From assembly GCA_046155285.1 (NCBI GenBank), contig JBJXEA010000011.1, positions 59,656 to 123,655 on the forward strand: a stretch of 64,000 nucleotides of DNA, written 5' to 3'. The notes under the pieces were generated by a model. That model had not been told where the DNA came from, did not search any database, and was given only the letters and a program-made list of their open reading frames with translations. This DNA is from CAILHX01 sp046155285 (GTDB lineage Bacteria; Pseudomonadota; Gammaproteobacteria; Burkholderiales; Methylophilaceae). Positions 1-8,593 of the stretch are shown here, one piece after another. Within the stretch, counting starts at the first letter, position 1. Each line of letters opens with the position of its first letter. The position numbers were made by a program, and so were the translations under genes.

Positions 1-106
1 TGTCTTGCGCCAAAATGGCATCGAGAATGGCATCGGAAATCTGGTCAGAAACCTTGTCTGGATGGCCTTCAGAAACGGATTCAGAGGTAAAAAGATAGTC
101 GCTCAT
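1..106 (-). CDS. metK: S-adenosylmethionine synthetase, 5' end only
   Basis: Reading the minus strand from the ATG at 104-106 gives an N-terminus starting MSDYLFTSESVSEGHPDKVS, the highly conserved start of methionine adenosyltransferase. The enzyme makes S-adenosylmethionine from methionine and ATP in the cytoplasm. Only about 35 codons lie in the window; the gene continues past the left edge. It is divergent from the acyltransferase gene, with about 70 bases between them. No SAM or SAH riboswitch was recognised in that short gap. Confidence 0.93.
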   Translation of the reverse strand, partial: MSDYLFTSESVSEGHPDKVSDQISDAILDAILAQD

Positions 107-134
107 TTATTAAATCGTCTGGTGTGTAAAGGGC

Positions 135-143
135 TGCTAGAAT
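135..143 (+). promoter_or_regulatory. Extended -10 promoter element for the acyltransferase-dapF operon
   Basis: TGCTAGAAT is a TGn-extended -10 box lying about 33 bases before the GTG start at 176. No good -35 hexamer is visible 16-18 bases upstream, which fits extended -10 promoters. Inference from sequence only. Confidence 0.4.
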
Positions 144-175
144 AACAAAATTCATGTCCATTAAGAAGCAAAATA

Positions 176-1006
176 GTGCTAATTCGTTTGTTACGTTTGT
201 TTGCCCGCCTCCCACTTTCGGTGAATCATTTCTTCGGTATCTTGGTGGGCTGGATTATGTATCTCACATCACCCAGCTACGCCGCTAGGCTACGCGACAA
301 TCTACGCGCCAGCGGCACTTTTGCTGGCGTTGCCGCGTATAAAAAAATGCTGCATCACAACATTGCCGAAACCGGCAAAAGCGTGAGCGAAGCCTTCGCC
401 ATTTGGTTTCGCCCGCAGCAAGAGGTGCTGGAATGGGTACGCGCCTGCCACGGCTGGCAACACGTAGAAGACGCCCTCGCCGCCAAACGCGGCATCATCT
501 TCCTTACCCCGCACCTAGGCTGCTTTGAAATTACCGCGCAGTATTATGCCGCCAACTATCCCATCAGCGTACTCTACCGTCCACCACGTAAAACTTGGCT
601 GGAACCCTTGATCCACGAAGGCCGCGCCCGTACCAAAATCAAACTAGCACCGACAAATCTGCAAGGGGTGAAAGGTTTGCTCAAGGCGCTGAAAAGTGGC
701 GAGGCAATCGGCATTCTGCCAGACCAAGTCCCCAGCGCTGGCGAAGGCGAATGGCAAGACTTTTTTGGCCGTCCCGCTTATACCATGACCTTGGTTAATC
801 GGCTGGCGCAATCCACCGGTGCTCAAGTGCTGCTGGCCTATGGTGAGCGGCTGGCGGATGGTACGGGATATGTCATTCACATTGAACCCAGCACGATCGA
901 GAACGGCTTGAATGCCTCACTTGAATCTTTAATCCGGCGCTGCCCGGAGCAATATCTGTGGGCTTATAATCGCTATAAAACCCCGCGCGGAGTCACCAAA
1001 CCATGA
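176..1006 (+). CDS. Lipid A biosynthesis lauroyl/myristoyl acyltransferase family protein
   Basis: A 276-residue member of the LpxL/HtrB (LPLAT) family, inner-membrane enzymes that add secondary acyl chains to Kdo2-lipid A. A hydrophobic N-terminal segment (about residues 1-35) is followed by the catalytic HxxxxE-type motif in TPHLGCFE (about residue 112), the YRPPR substrate-binding motif (about 133), and GILPDQ (about 178). The start is a GTG; an upstream ATG at 154 is out of frame. The end overlaps dapF by four bases (ATGA), so the two are translationally coupled. Length is a little short compared with E. coli LpxL (about 306), as in many betaproteobacterial paralogs. The acyl-chain specificity cannot be read from sequence. 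Confidence 0.85.
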   Translation: MLIRLLRLFARLPLSVNHFFGILVGWIMYLTSPSYAARLRDNLRASGTFAGVAAYKKMLHHNIAETGKSVSEAFAIWFRPQQEVLEWVRACHGWQHVEDALAAKRGIIFLTPHLGCFEITAQYYAANYPISVLYRPPRKTWLEPLIHEGRARTKIKLAPTNLQGVKGLLKALKSGEAIGILPDQVPSAGEGEWQDFFGRPAYTMTLVNRLAQSTGAQVLLAYGERLADGTGYVIHIEPSTIENGLNASLESLIRRCPEQYLWAYNRYKTPRGVTKP

Positions 1007-1833
1007 AACTACCATTCACCAAAATGCACGGCGCAGGCAACGATTTTGTGGTGCTGGACGGCATCAACCAAATTTTTAGCCTGACCACCGAGCAAATCCG
1101 CCACATTGCCGACCGCCATTTTGGCGTTGGGTGCGATCAGTTGTTGCTGGTGGAAAAAGCCAGCGTGGCCGATGCCGATTTTCGCTATCGCATCTTTAAT
1201 GCCGACGGCGGCGAGGTGGAGCAGTGCGGCAACGGCGCACGTTGTTTTGTGCGTTTTGTGCATGATGTTGGTTTGACGCAAAAAACTGAAATTCGCGTGC
1301 AAACTATGTGTGGCATGATTACGCTCAAGCTGGAGGCCGATGACACGGTCACTGTCAACATGGGTGCGCCGTGCTTTGCGCCGGAGAAAATTCCGTTTTT
1401 GGCAAATTCACAGGCGTTGACTTATGCTTTGCCGCTAGGAAATCAAGCCGTGGAAATCGGCGCGTTATCTATGGGAAATCCTCATGCGGTGCAGGTGGTG
1501 AGTGACGTGGAATCCGCGCCAGTGTTGGTACAAGGCGCAGAAATTGAGCGTCACACGCAATTTCCTCAGCGGGTCAACGCAGGCTTTATGCAAGTGATGA
1601 ATCGCCAACACATCAAGCTTAGAGTTTATGAACGCGGCGCAGGTGAAACCTTGGCTTGCGGCACGGGCGCTTGTGCTGCGGTGGTGCATGGCATTCAGCT
1701 TGGGCTGCTGGATTCGCCAGTCAAGGTCAGCGCACGCGGCGGTGAGTTGAACATCGCCTGGGCGGGGGACGAGCAGCCGGTGATGATGAGCGGCGCGGCG
1801 GTGGTAGTATTCAAAGGTGAAATCAATGTTTAA
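1003..1833 (+). CDS. dapF: Diaminopimelate epimerase
   Basis: Converts LL- to meso-diaminopimelate for lysine and peptidoglycan synthesis. The protein (276 aa) has the family hallmarks: KMHGAGNDFVVLD at the N-terminus, first catalytic cysteine in EQCGNGARCF (about residue 73), and second catalytic cysteine in ERGAGETLACGTGACA (about 218). Length is standard. Followed after 11 bases by the DUF484 gene and then xerC, the conserved dapF-DUF484-xerC order of proteobacteria. Confidence 0.97.
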   Translation: MKLPFTKMHGAGNDFVVLDGINQIFSLTTEQIRHIADRHFGVGCDQLLLVEKASVADADFRYRIFNADGGEVEQCGNGARCFVRFVHDVGLTQKTEIRVQTMCGMITLKLEADDTVTVNMGAPCFAPEKIPFLANSQALTYALPLGNQAVEIGALSMGNPHAVQVVSDVESAPVLVQGAEIERHTQFPQRVNAGFMQVMNRQHIKLRVYERGAGETLACGTGACAAVVHGIQLGLLDSPVKVSARGGELNIAWAGDEQPVMMSGAAVVVFKGEINV

Positions 1834-1844
1834 GGGACAAAATA

Positions 1845-2519
1845 ATGGAATTAGATGATGTAGCAGTAGCTCAGTTTTTACGCGCCGACCCGCAGTTTTT
1901 TGAGCGCAATTTGAATCTGCTGGAAGAAATCTCCCTGCCCGACCCGCACGGCGGCGCGGCGGTCTCGATGACGGAGCGCCAGCAGGCAGCGTTGCGCGAA
2001 AAAATGCGTGCGTTAGAAAGCAGGTTGCTAGATTTACTGGCCTTTGGTGAGACCAATGACGTGATTGGCGAGCGCATCCACCGCCTGACCTGCGCCATTT
2101 TGGAAACCACCAGCTTCGCCAGCCTGATCACCACGGTGGTAAATAATCTGCGCGACGATTTCCAAGTGCCGCATGTGGCGGTGCGTCTGTGGGCGAGTGC
2201 AAAAAGCGGCGACGATGCCAATCTTGTGCAGTTTGCCACGGTGGCGGAGGATTTCCGTACTTGGGCGAATGGCTTCAAAACGCCCTACTGCGGCCATCAT
2301 CCAGAAATGAGCATGACTGACTGGTTTGGCTCGGCCCCCGCTGAAAATGGCGCTCCGTTGCAATCTTTTGCGCTAATTCCTTTGCGCGACGGACACACGC
2401 TGGGCTTACTGGCTTTGGCCAGCCCTGATCCACAGCGCTTTTATCCCGATATGGGCACGCTGTTTTTACAGCGCATCAGCGACATGCTCAGCGCGGCGCT
2501 TTCGCGGTATGTAGTCTAA
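1845..2519 (+). CDS. DUF484 family protein (GAF-like domain)
   Basis: A 224-residue soluble protein of the DUF484 family, which is found almost always between dapF and xerC as here. The N-terminus (VAQFLRADPQFFERN) is the family signature, followed by a charged helical linker (about residues 40-70) and a GAF-like alpha/beta domain. The family's biochemical role is not established. It sits in one operon with its neighbours, with three bases or fewer before xerC. Confidence 0.9.
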   Translation: MELDDVAVAQFLRADPQFFERNLNLLEEISLPDPHGGAAVSMTERQQAALREKMRALESRLLDLLAFGETNDVIGERIHRLTCAILETTSFASLITTVVNNLRDDFQVPHVAVRLWASAKSGDDANLVQFATVAEDFRTWANGFKTPYCGHHPEMSMTDWFGSAPAENGAPLQSFALIPLRDGHTLGLLALASPDPQRFYPDMGTLFLQRISDMLSAALSRYVV

Positions 2520-2521
2520 AA

Positions 2522-3427
2522 ATGGGGGCAGATGCTGCACCGGAATCTGCCAACCCCCTGTTAAGCGCCTATCTGGCGCACCTAGCCAACGAACGCGGCT
2601 TGAGTCCTTTAAGCCGCGAAAATTATGCGCGGGATATTCTGATGTTGCTGCAATTGGCTGGCAACACTGACCTCAACACCCTGCAAGTCGCGCATATCCG
2701 CCGTTTTGTCGCCGCCATGCACTCTAAAGGCTTAGGCGGCAAAAGCATCGCGCGGCGCTTGTCCGCTTGGCGTGGTTTCTTTCAATTCCTCATCCACAGA
2801 CACGGCTTCGACAACAATCCTTGCATTGGAATGCGTGCGCCAAAATCGCCCAAAACCTTGCCGCAAGCGCTCTCCGCCGACCAAGCAGGAAAGTTAGTGG
2901 AAATTGAGGACGACAGCCTGCTTGCGGTGCGCGACTGCGCCATATTCGAGCTGTTTTATTCCTCTGGATTGCGTTTGGCGGAGTTGGTGGGGCTGGATGT
3001 GGGTGGTTTGGACTTGCGCGATGCGACTGTTACCGTCACCGGCAAAGGCAACAAAACGCGCATCGTACCGGTCGGCAGCAAAGCCATAGAAGCCGCACAG
3101 CGCTGGCTGGAATTGCGCCCAATGATTGCTGCCGAGAATGAGGCCGCGCTATTCCTCAACAATCGTGGAAAACGGCTGTCACCCCGCGCCGTGCAATACC
3201 GCATCAAATACTGGGCGATCAAACAAGGCGTGGCGGGCGATGTGCATCCACACACTTTGCGCCACAGCTTCGCCACCCATGTGCTGCAATCTTCCGGAGA
3301 TTTACGCGCAGTGCAAGAAATGCTAGGTCACGCCAATATTTCTACTACGCAGGTTTATACGCATTTGGATTTTCAGCATCTGGCTAAGGTGTATGACCAA
3401 GCGCACCCACGAGCGAAGAAGAAATAG
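2522..3427 (+). CDS. xerC: Site-specific tyrosine recombinase XerC
   Basis: A 301-residue tyrosine recombinase that acts with XerD at dif to resolve chromosome dimers. It has an N-terminal SAM-like core-binding domain (about residues 12-95) and a catalytic domain with the arginine in SSGLRLAELVGL, the HPHTLRHSFATH box, the LGHANISTTQ histidine box, and the nucleophile in VYTHLD. The dapF-DUF484-xerC context supports XerC rather than a mobile-element integrase. It converges directly with tupC, with no gap between the stop codons. Confidence 0.95.
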   Translation: MGADAAPESANPLLSAYLAHLANERGLSPLSRENYARDILMLLQLAGNTDLNTLQVAHIRRFVAAMHSKGLGGKSIARRLSAWRGFFQFLIHRHGFDNNPCIGMRAPKSPKTLPQALSADQAGKLVEIEDDSLLAVRDCAIFELFYSSGLRLAELVGLDVGGLDLRDATVTVTGKGNKTRIVPVGSKAIEAAQRWLELRPMIAAENEAALFLNNRGKRLSPRAVQYRIKYWAIKQGVAGDVHPHTLRHSFATHVLQSSGDLRAVQEMLGHANISTTQVYTHLDFQHLAKVYDQAHPRAKKK

Positions 3428-4075
3428 TTACTGCACCCTTCCATCCTCCAGCTTCAACCTCACCGCGTCCCGCATCTCCGCCAACTCCTTGTCATGCGTG
3501 GCAATCACCACGCAGTTGTTCGCATCGCGCATGTGCGCGATGAGTTCCACCACTTGCTCACGGGCGGCATCGTCCAAATTGGCGGTGGGTTCGTCTAGCA
3601 GCAACAATTCTGGTTTCAGTACTCGCGCTCTAGCCATCGCCACGCGCTGCTTTTCGCCACCGGAGAGTTGGTTGGGCGGCACGTCGCGTAAGTGAGCAAT
3701 TCCCGCCCATGCCATTTCAGCGGCGACTAGCGCTTCGCGTTCTGCTCTGGGAACTCCGCGCAGCTTGAGGCCATAGCCTATATTGGCGGCGACGCTGGTG
3801 TAGAACAGGTAGGAATGTTGGTGGACGTAGATCAGTCTTGGAGCCAAAGCTGCGCGTTCAGCGGCGTTGTTAACGATCTGTTCGTCAAAATGAAATTGCC
3901 CGCCATCTGGGGCTTCCAGCCCGGCCATGATTCTGAGCAGCGTAGTTTTGCCCACGCCGTTTTCGCCCAGCAACAAATAGGTGTTACTGCGATTCAATTC
4001 CAGCGCGGCGATATTCAGCAGCAGCCTTGTACCATACGATTTTTGTAAGCCTTGCAATGAAAAAATGGGGTTCAT
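3428..4075 (-). CDS. tupC: Tungstate ABC transporter ATP-binding protein
   Basis: A 215-residue ABC ATPase with Walker A (GENGVGKTT, about residue 38), ABC signature LSGGEKQRVAMARA, Walker B LLLLDEPTANLD and the switch histidine in IATHD. It is short and lacks the C-terminal TOBE regulatory domain present in ModC-type ATPases, which matches TupC. It overlaps tupB by four bases. Together with TupA and TupB it would import tungstate, with molybdate as the less likely substrate. Confidence 0.88.
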   Translation of the reverse strand: MNPIFSLQGLQKSYGTRLLLNIAALELNRSNTYLLLGENGVGKTTLLRIMAGLEAPDGGQFHFDEQIVNNAAERAALAPRLIYVHQHSYLFYTSVAANIGYGLKLRGVPRAEREALVAAEMAWAGIAHLRDVPPNQLSGGEKQRVAMARARVLKPELLLLDEPTANLDDAAREQVVELIAHMRDANNCVVIATHDKELAEMRDAVRLKLEDGRVQ

Positions 4076-4767
4076 CGCGTAAGCCCTTTGCCTTGGAAAA
4101 AGGCCATCGCAAAATTGACGCTGAGCGCTAAAGCCACCAGCACCACACCCAAGGCAATGCCCTGCGCGAACTCACCCTTGCTAGTTTCCAGCGCGATGGC
4201 TGTGGTGATGTTGCGCGTCAACCCAGCGATGTTGCCGCCTACCATCATGGCACAGCCGATTTCTGACAGTACGCGCCCAAAACCCGTAGTAATGGCCACC
4301 AGCACTGCGAAACGCGCTTCTAGCAACACTGTCCACATCGCTTGCAGCGGCGACGCGCCCAAAGTTTTGGCGGTTTCTGCGGCGCGCTTGTCCACACTTT
4401 GTACGGCGGAAAGTGTCATGGCAGCGAGTATGGGGAAGGCTAGCACGGCTTGGCCGAGAATCATGGCCTGTTGCGTGAACAGCCAATGCCACGCACCGAG
4501 TGCGCCTTGGCGTGACAGCAGCAAATACATGATGAGACCAATGACGACGGTGGGCAGCGCCAGCAGGGTTTGCAACAATACGACCAACACCCGCCGCCCG
4601 GGAAAGGTGAATGTAGCCAATGCGAAGCCCAAAGCCACGGCTGGCGGCACAGCGCAGATGAGCGCGATGCTAGAAACACGCAGCGACACCCAGATAATGT
4701 TCCACAGCGTAGGGTCGCCGCTGAGGATGAGGGTAAAAGCTTGTTGCGTGGCTCCGAGTAAGGTCAT
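4072..4767 (-). CDS. tupB: Tungstate ABC transporter permease
   Basis: A 231-residue inner-membrane permease with about five or six hydrophobic segments and the EAA-loop region AAETAKTLGASPLQAMWTVL (about residues 132-151), which docks on the ATPase. Overlaps tupA by four bases and tupC by four, so the three are one translationally coupled unit. Assignment to tungstate rests mainly on the adjacent TupA-type binding protein. Confidence 0.88.
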   Translation of the reverse strand: MTLLGATQQAFTLILSGDPTLWNIIWVSLRVSSIALICAVPPAVALGFALATFTFPGRRVLVVLLQTLLALPTVVIGLIMYLLLSRQGALGAWHWLFTQQAMILGQAVLAFPILAAMTLSAVQSVDKRAAETAKTLGASPLQAMWTVLLEARFAVLVAITTGFGRVLSEIGCAMMVGGNIAGLTRNITTAIALETSKGEFAQGIALGVVLVALALSVNFAMAFFQGKGLTR

Positions 4768-5579
4768 TTAGCCGATGGCGTGAATAACTGTTCGCCGCCC
4801 ACCTTGAAGCTCGCAATCAAGCTTTGCCCCTCTGTGGAAGTCATCCAGTTAATAAGCTGAGTCGCGCCCTTGTAATTGGCATCTGGATATTTCTTGGGAT
4901 TGACGGCGATGATGCCGTAGGGGTTGTACATCTTGGGGTCACCCTGCACCAAGATGGGCAAGCCTATCCTGTCCTTGAACGTCAGATAAGTGCCGCGGTC
5001 GGTCATGGTATAGGCGCGCATTTCGCCGGACATCATCAGCACTTCGCCCATGCCCTGCCCGGCAGACACATACCACGCGCCTTCCGGCTTGGTGCTGAGT
5101 GATTTCCAATAGCTTTTTTCCATCTGGTCAGTGCCGGAATCATCACCACGCGACACGAAGCGCCATTTGCGATCGGCAATCTTTTTCATGGCCGCCAGCA
5201 CGTCCTTCTCGCCATTAATTTTTGCTGGATCGTTATTAGGGCCAATCAAGATGAAGTCGTTGTACATCACGTCCTTGCGGTCTATACCGTGACCCGCCGC
5301 CACAAAGGCATCTTCGGCCGGACGCGCATGTACCAGCACCACATCCACATTGCCGTCTTCGCCAAGCTTCAGCGCTTTGCCGCTACCCACGGAAATAACG
5401 TTGACCTTGCAGCCACATTTAGCCTCAAACTTGGGTAACACATATTCCAGCAATCCAGAATTGGCCGTGCTGGTGGTGGTGGCGAGGCGGATGACGGACT
5501 TTTCCGCAGCTTGGACGGGAAAAGTGGCGAATGCCGTTGCCAGCAACGCACCCAAAAATACGCGCATATATTGTTTCAT
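4764..5579 (-). CDS. tupA: Tungstate-binding periplasmic protein
   Basis: A 271-residue substrate-binding protein with a clear signal peptide (MKQYMRVFLGALLATAFATF..VQA, cleavage near residue 24). The mature N-terminus carries ATTTSTANSGLLEYVLPKFE, the oxyanion-binding signature typical of TupA as opposed to ModA or WtpA, and a second conserved stretch SRGDDSGTD (about residue 144). It binds tungstate in the periplasm and hands it to TupB. A porin gene lies 12-13 bases upstream in the same direction, and moaA and fdhD lie nearby, so tungsten is probably used for a pterin-dependent formate dehydrogenase encoded elsewhere. Confidence 0.9.
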   Translation of the reverse strand: MKQYMRVFLGALLATAFATFPVQAAEKSVIRLATTTSTANSGLLEYVLPKFEAKCGCKVNVISVGSGKALKLGEDGNVDVVLVHARPAEDAFVAAGHGIDRKDVMYNDFILIGPNNDPAKINGEKDVLAAMKKIADRKWRFVSRGDDSGTDQMEKSYWKSLSTKPEGAWYVSAGQGMGEVLMMSGEMRAYTMTDRGTYLTFKDRIGLPILVQGDPKMYNPYGIIAVNPKKYPDANYKGATQLINWMTSTEGQSLIASFKVGGEQLFTPSAK

Positions 5580-5591
5580 TATCTTCTCCGT

Positions 5592-7103
5592 TTAGAAATC
5601 GTACTGGGCACGCATGGTGAGTGCGTCTTCCGAGTTCAGTGTTGCGTTCGCTCCGTTGACGCGCACCGTAATCGGTGTGTAGAACTTAGTATGGACGTAA
5701 TCGAATATCAGTCTAGCGTTGGGGTTGATTATCCAGTTTACCCCCACCGTCCACGCGTCAGCCTCGTTGGTTGCTGTGACCAGACCATCCGGTAGTGAGG
5801 CTATCACAGCCGCCACGTTGTTGCTTCCGGTCAAGCCGGAATTAACCAGCAACACACCAGTTCCTGCCGCATTGGTGGTGGTGAAATCCGAAGCATCAAA
5901 CTTGGAGTAGCGCATACCAATCTGGAATGCGCCCCAGCCGGAATCGCCAAAGTTGCTCTTCGGTTTTAAGCGGCCAAATACGCCATCCTTGTACATGTCA
6001 GCGAAAGCCTCACCGGTTACATTCCACATTGCACCGGCGTACCAAGAATCAATATTCCGGCTGTAGCCTGGGCCATCAAAGCTGCTTTCGATGTATTCCC
6101 CCTGAAGCTTGACCGAACCATACGCCAGCGCGGATTCAAGGCCATAGCGGTCACGGTCAACATTATCTTTAAAGGCGTTGGCGGTAGGCAGACCCGTTGT
6201 GGTTGCAGTTGGACACGCACCAGTTACAGTACCAGAACAGCTGGTAGAGAAAAATTGCGCACCGCGACCTTCGGTTTGTCCGGTGGGGATGAAGTTAGCA
6301 ATGCGACGTGAACCTTCCTGCCCGCGCCCGTACCAGCCGCCAAAATGAACGACCATATTTTGCAAATCGGCCAGCTCGGCTAAGTTACCGGTCGCGCGTA
6401 CCGTCAGATCCTTATTGTCATTTTTGGCGTTAGGTTCGTCCGTTGTTCCTGCGCCATTGATGTAAGCTAGGCTGTAATAGGTACCTGCAATAGGCGAACC
6501 ATGAACCATAATGCCTCGGTCATAGGTACTCCCCAGCAGTGAGTCAGCCATCGAGCGTTCCTGAAAATCCAGAAAGTTCGTACTCATAGCACGTTCCAAA
6601 CCGTAAAACGGTTTGAACTGACCTATACGCAGCTTGGCTTGCTTAAATTTGTTGATGTCAAAATAGCCGTAGGTGAGCGTAGTGCTGCCGCCGGAATACT
6701 CACCTTCCACGCGAGCGGAAAAATTTTTGTAGAAGGTCGCCGTACCACCGATACGCGCACGCCGCAAACTGAAGGTATCAGCGGCTGAAGCATCAGGATG
6801 AAAGTCGCGGTAGTCTGCTTGGATGCGCCCGTTGAGGGCGATTTGCCAGTTGCCGGAACCATCCTCCAGCGTGACACCATCCTTGAACGAAGCATAGACA
6901 GGATTGCCCTTGCTTTTGCCTTTTTCCTCTATCTTGGTGTCTTTTGTTTGCGCCATTTGCTGTTGCACCGCCATCAGTTCTTCGCTCAAAACTTTTAGCT
7001 GCTTCTCTAAGGCTTCAATCCGTGCTGCCGCCTCAGCATCATCGGCTATCGCTTGCCCGTTCAAAGCCAGCAACAGCGCCATCCCCACCCATTTTAATTT
7101 CAT
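5592..7103 (-). CDS. Outer-membrane porin of the OprP/OprO type, in the tungstate operon
   Basis: About 503 residues: signal peptide (MKLKWVGMALLLALNGQAIA), a short predicted coiled coil (about residues 25-60, EALEKQLKVLSEELMAVQQQ), then a beta-barrel ending in aromatic QYDF. This layout matches the 'phosphate-selective porin O and P' family of oxyanion porins. The ATG at 7101-7103 is preceded by GGAG at good spacing, so it is preferred over the upstream TTG at 7115. The gene ends 12-13 bases before tupA on the same strand, so porin-tupABC looks like a single operon. An outer-membrane step dedicated to tungstate is inference. Confidence 0.85.
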   Translation of the reverse strand: MKLKWVGMALLLALNGQAIADDAEAAARIEALEKQLKVLSEELMAVQQQMAQTKDTKIEEKGKSKGNPVYASFKDGVTLEDGSGNWQIALNGRIQADYRDFHPDASAADTFSLRRARIGGTATFYKNFSARVEGEYSGGSTTLTYGYFDINKFKQAKLRIGQFKPFYGLERAMSTNFLDFQERSMADSLLGSTYDRGIMVHGSPIAGTYYSLAYINGAGTTDEPNAKNDNKDLTVRATGNLAELADLQNMVVHFGGWYGRGQEGSRRIANFIPTGQTEGRGAQFFSTSCSGTVTGACPTATTTGLPTANAFKDNVDRDRYGLESALAYGSVKLQGEYIESSFDGPGYSRNIDSWYAGAMWNVTGEAFADMYKDGVFGRLKPKSNFGDSGWGAFQIGMRYSKFDASDFTTTNAAGTGVLLVNSGLTGSNNVAAVIASLPDGLVTATNEADAWTVGVNWIINPNARLIFDYVHTKFYTPITVRVNGANATLNSEDALTMRAQYDF

Positions 7104-7142
7104 GATTTTCTCCAAAGTAAAAACGGGCGTATTTTAACCTAT

Positions 7143-7156
7143 ATATCGAGCGATAT
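7143..7156. promoter_or_regulatory. Palindrome upstream of the porin-tupABC operon, candidate operator
   Basis: ATATCGAGCGATAT is a perfect 6+2+6 inverted repeat in the 80-base gap between the ModE-like gene and the porin, about 40 bases upstream of the porin start. Its CGATAT half-sites recall the CGnTATA halves of ModE boxes, though in opposite orientation. Candidate binding site of the adjacent HTH regulator; inference only. Confidence 0.35.
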
Positions 7157-7185
7157 GCACCGCCGAATATAGTGCCGCTTTGAAA

Positions 7186-7530
7186 TTACTTGGCGAGGAG
7201 TTTTAGCAAGGCTTGTAGGTCATTCTCAATATGTGTGGCAGCTTTGTTTTCTAAGGCTTGGTAGCGTCGCAACACGTCCAGTCCAAATGCAGTCAACTGT
7301 GCGCCGCCGCCTTGTACGCCGCCAGTGGCAGTGCTAACCAATGGCTCACGAAACGCTTGGTTCATGGTGGAAACCAAATCCCAAGCACGCTTGTAGGACA
7401 TACCCATAGACTTTGCAGCGGCAGAAATGGAACCTTGTTGTGCTATAGCTTCCAGCAAAACCGCTTTACCCGGGCCAATGGCGGAAAGTTTGCCGTAGGG
7501 AATGCGGATTTTGACGTGTTGTTGGCTCAT
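7186..7530 (-). CDS. HTH-only ModE-type transcriptional regulator
   Basis: A 114-residue winged-helix protein matching the N-terminal DNA-binding domain of ModE: IGPGKAVLLEAIAQQGSISA then AKSMGMSYKRAWDLV (recognition helix) and the GGxxGGGAxLTxFG wing. The usual C-terminal molybdate/tungstate-binding (MOP) domains are absent, so it cannot bind the oxyanion in the ModE manner by itself. I chose the ATG at 7528-7530 because the family starts there; the frame stays open to 7617. It lies upstream of and co-directional with the porin-tupABC operon and divergent from moaA, so it probably regulates one or both. Confidence 0.85.
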   Translation of the reverse strand: MSQQHVKIRIPYGKLSAIGPGKAVLLEAIAQQGSISAAAKSMGMSYKRAWDLVSTMNQAFREPLVSTATGGVQGGGAQLTAFGLDVLRRYQALENKAATHIENDLQALLKLLAK

Positions 7531-7581
7531 GGCTTTCTCGCTGTGAAGGGCATAGAATAGACATCTTAACGCAAACTGACA

Positions 7582-8586
7582 ATGATGAATCAAACGCCCC
7601 CAACTCTGATTGACCAATTCGGCCGCAAAGTGGACTATATTCGTCTTTCCATCACCGACCGCTGCGATTTCCGCTGTGTGTATTGCATGGCCGAAGACAT
7701 GACGTTTTTGCCGCGCGACGAGGTGTTGAGTTTAGAAGAATGTGCGCGGCTGGTGCGCGTGTTTGTGGGCTTGGGCGTGAGCAAAATTCGCATCACCGGC
7801 GGCGAGCCGCTAGTGCGCAAAAACGCGCTGTGGCTATTTCAGGAAATCGGCCAACTGCCCGGCCTACGCGAATTGGTCACCACCACCAACGGCTCGCAAC
7901 TGGAACACATGGCGACAGATTTACGCGCCGCCAATGTGAGCCGCATCAACATCAGCGTGGATAGTCTGGATGCCGCACGCTTCAAGAAAATCACCCGTAC
8001 TGGCGACTTGGACAAAGTGCTGCGTGGGCTACAAGCGGCTAAACAAGCGGGGTTCAAGAGCATCAAGCTCAACACTGTGCTAATGCGCGGCTTTAACGAC
8101 GACGAAGCAGAGAACTTGGTTAGGTTCGCCATCAATCAGGAAATTGACATCGCTTTCATCGAAGAGATGCCGCTCGGCGAAGTTGACCATACCCGTGACT
8201 CCACTTACGTCAGCAACGCCGACACCCTAGCGCGGCTGCAAAAACAATTCACCCTCGTCAGCAGCGCCGAAACCACCGGTGGCCCAGCAAAATACTGGCG
8301 CGTAGCTAATTCCCACACCAAAATCGGCTTTATTTCGCCGCACAGCCACAATTTTTGCGAGTCCTGCAACCGTGTGCGAATTACCTGCAAAGGTGAGTTG
8401 TACTTGTGCTTAGGGCAAGAGGATAAAGTAGATTTGATGCCGCTGTTGCGTGAATACCCGCATGACGATCAGCCTTTGCGCGAGGCCATTTTGCAGAGCA
8501 TGACCGTCAAACCGAAAGGTCACGATTTTGACCTCCGTAGAGCAGAGCCAGCCGTCATACGTTTCATGTCCGTCACAGGTGGTTAA
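7582..8586 (+). CDS. moaA: GTP 3',8-cyclase (molybdopterin biosynthesis)
   Basis: Radical-SAM enzyme for the first step of molybdenum/tungsten cofactor synthesis. At 334 aa it has the N-terminal cluster motif CDFRCVYCM (CxxxCxxC), the GGEPL motif, the C-terminal cluster region FCESCNRVRITCKGELYLCL, and the essential C-terminal Gly-Gly (VTGG). A TAGAAT -10-like box lies at 7553-7558. No other moa, moe or mog genes are in the window. Confidence 0.97.
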   Translation: MMNQTPPTLIDQFGRKVDYIRLSITDRCDFRCVYCMAEDMTFLPRDEVLSLEECARLVRVFVGLGVSKIRITGGEPLVRKNALWLFQEIGQLPGLRELVTTTNGSQLEHMATDLRAANVSRINISVDSLDAARFKKITRTGDLDKVLRGLQAAKQAGFKSIKLNTVLMRGFNDDEAENLVRFAINQEIDIAFIEEMPLGEVDHTRDSTYVSNADTLARLQKQFTLVSSAETTGGPAKYWRVANSHTKIGFISPHSHNFCESCNRVRITCKGELYLCLGQEDKVDLMPLLREYPHDDQPLREAILQSMTVKPKGHDFDLRRAEPAVIRFMSVTGG

Positions 8587-8593
8587 TCCACCC

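Noticed and set aside
2522..3427. Tyrosine recombinase as sign of an integrated element
   Set aside because: Gene order dapF-DUF484-xerC and sequence show it is the housekeeping XerC.
4088..4771. Long plus-strand open frame (227 codons) over tupB
   Set aside because: Antisense shadow of a GC-rich permease gene; the minus-strand frame has clear family motifs and coupled neighbours.
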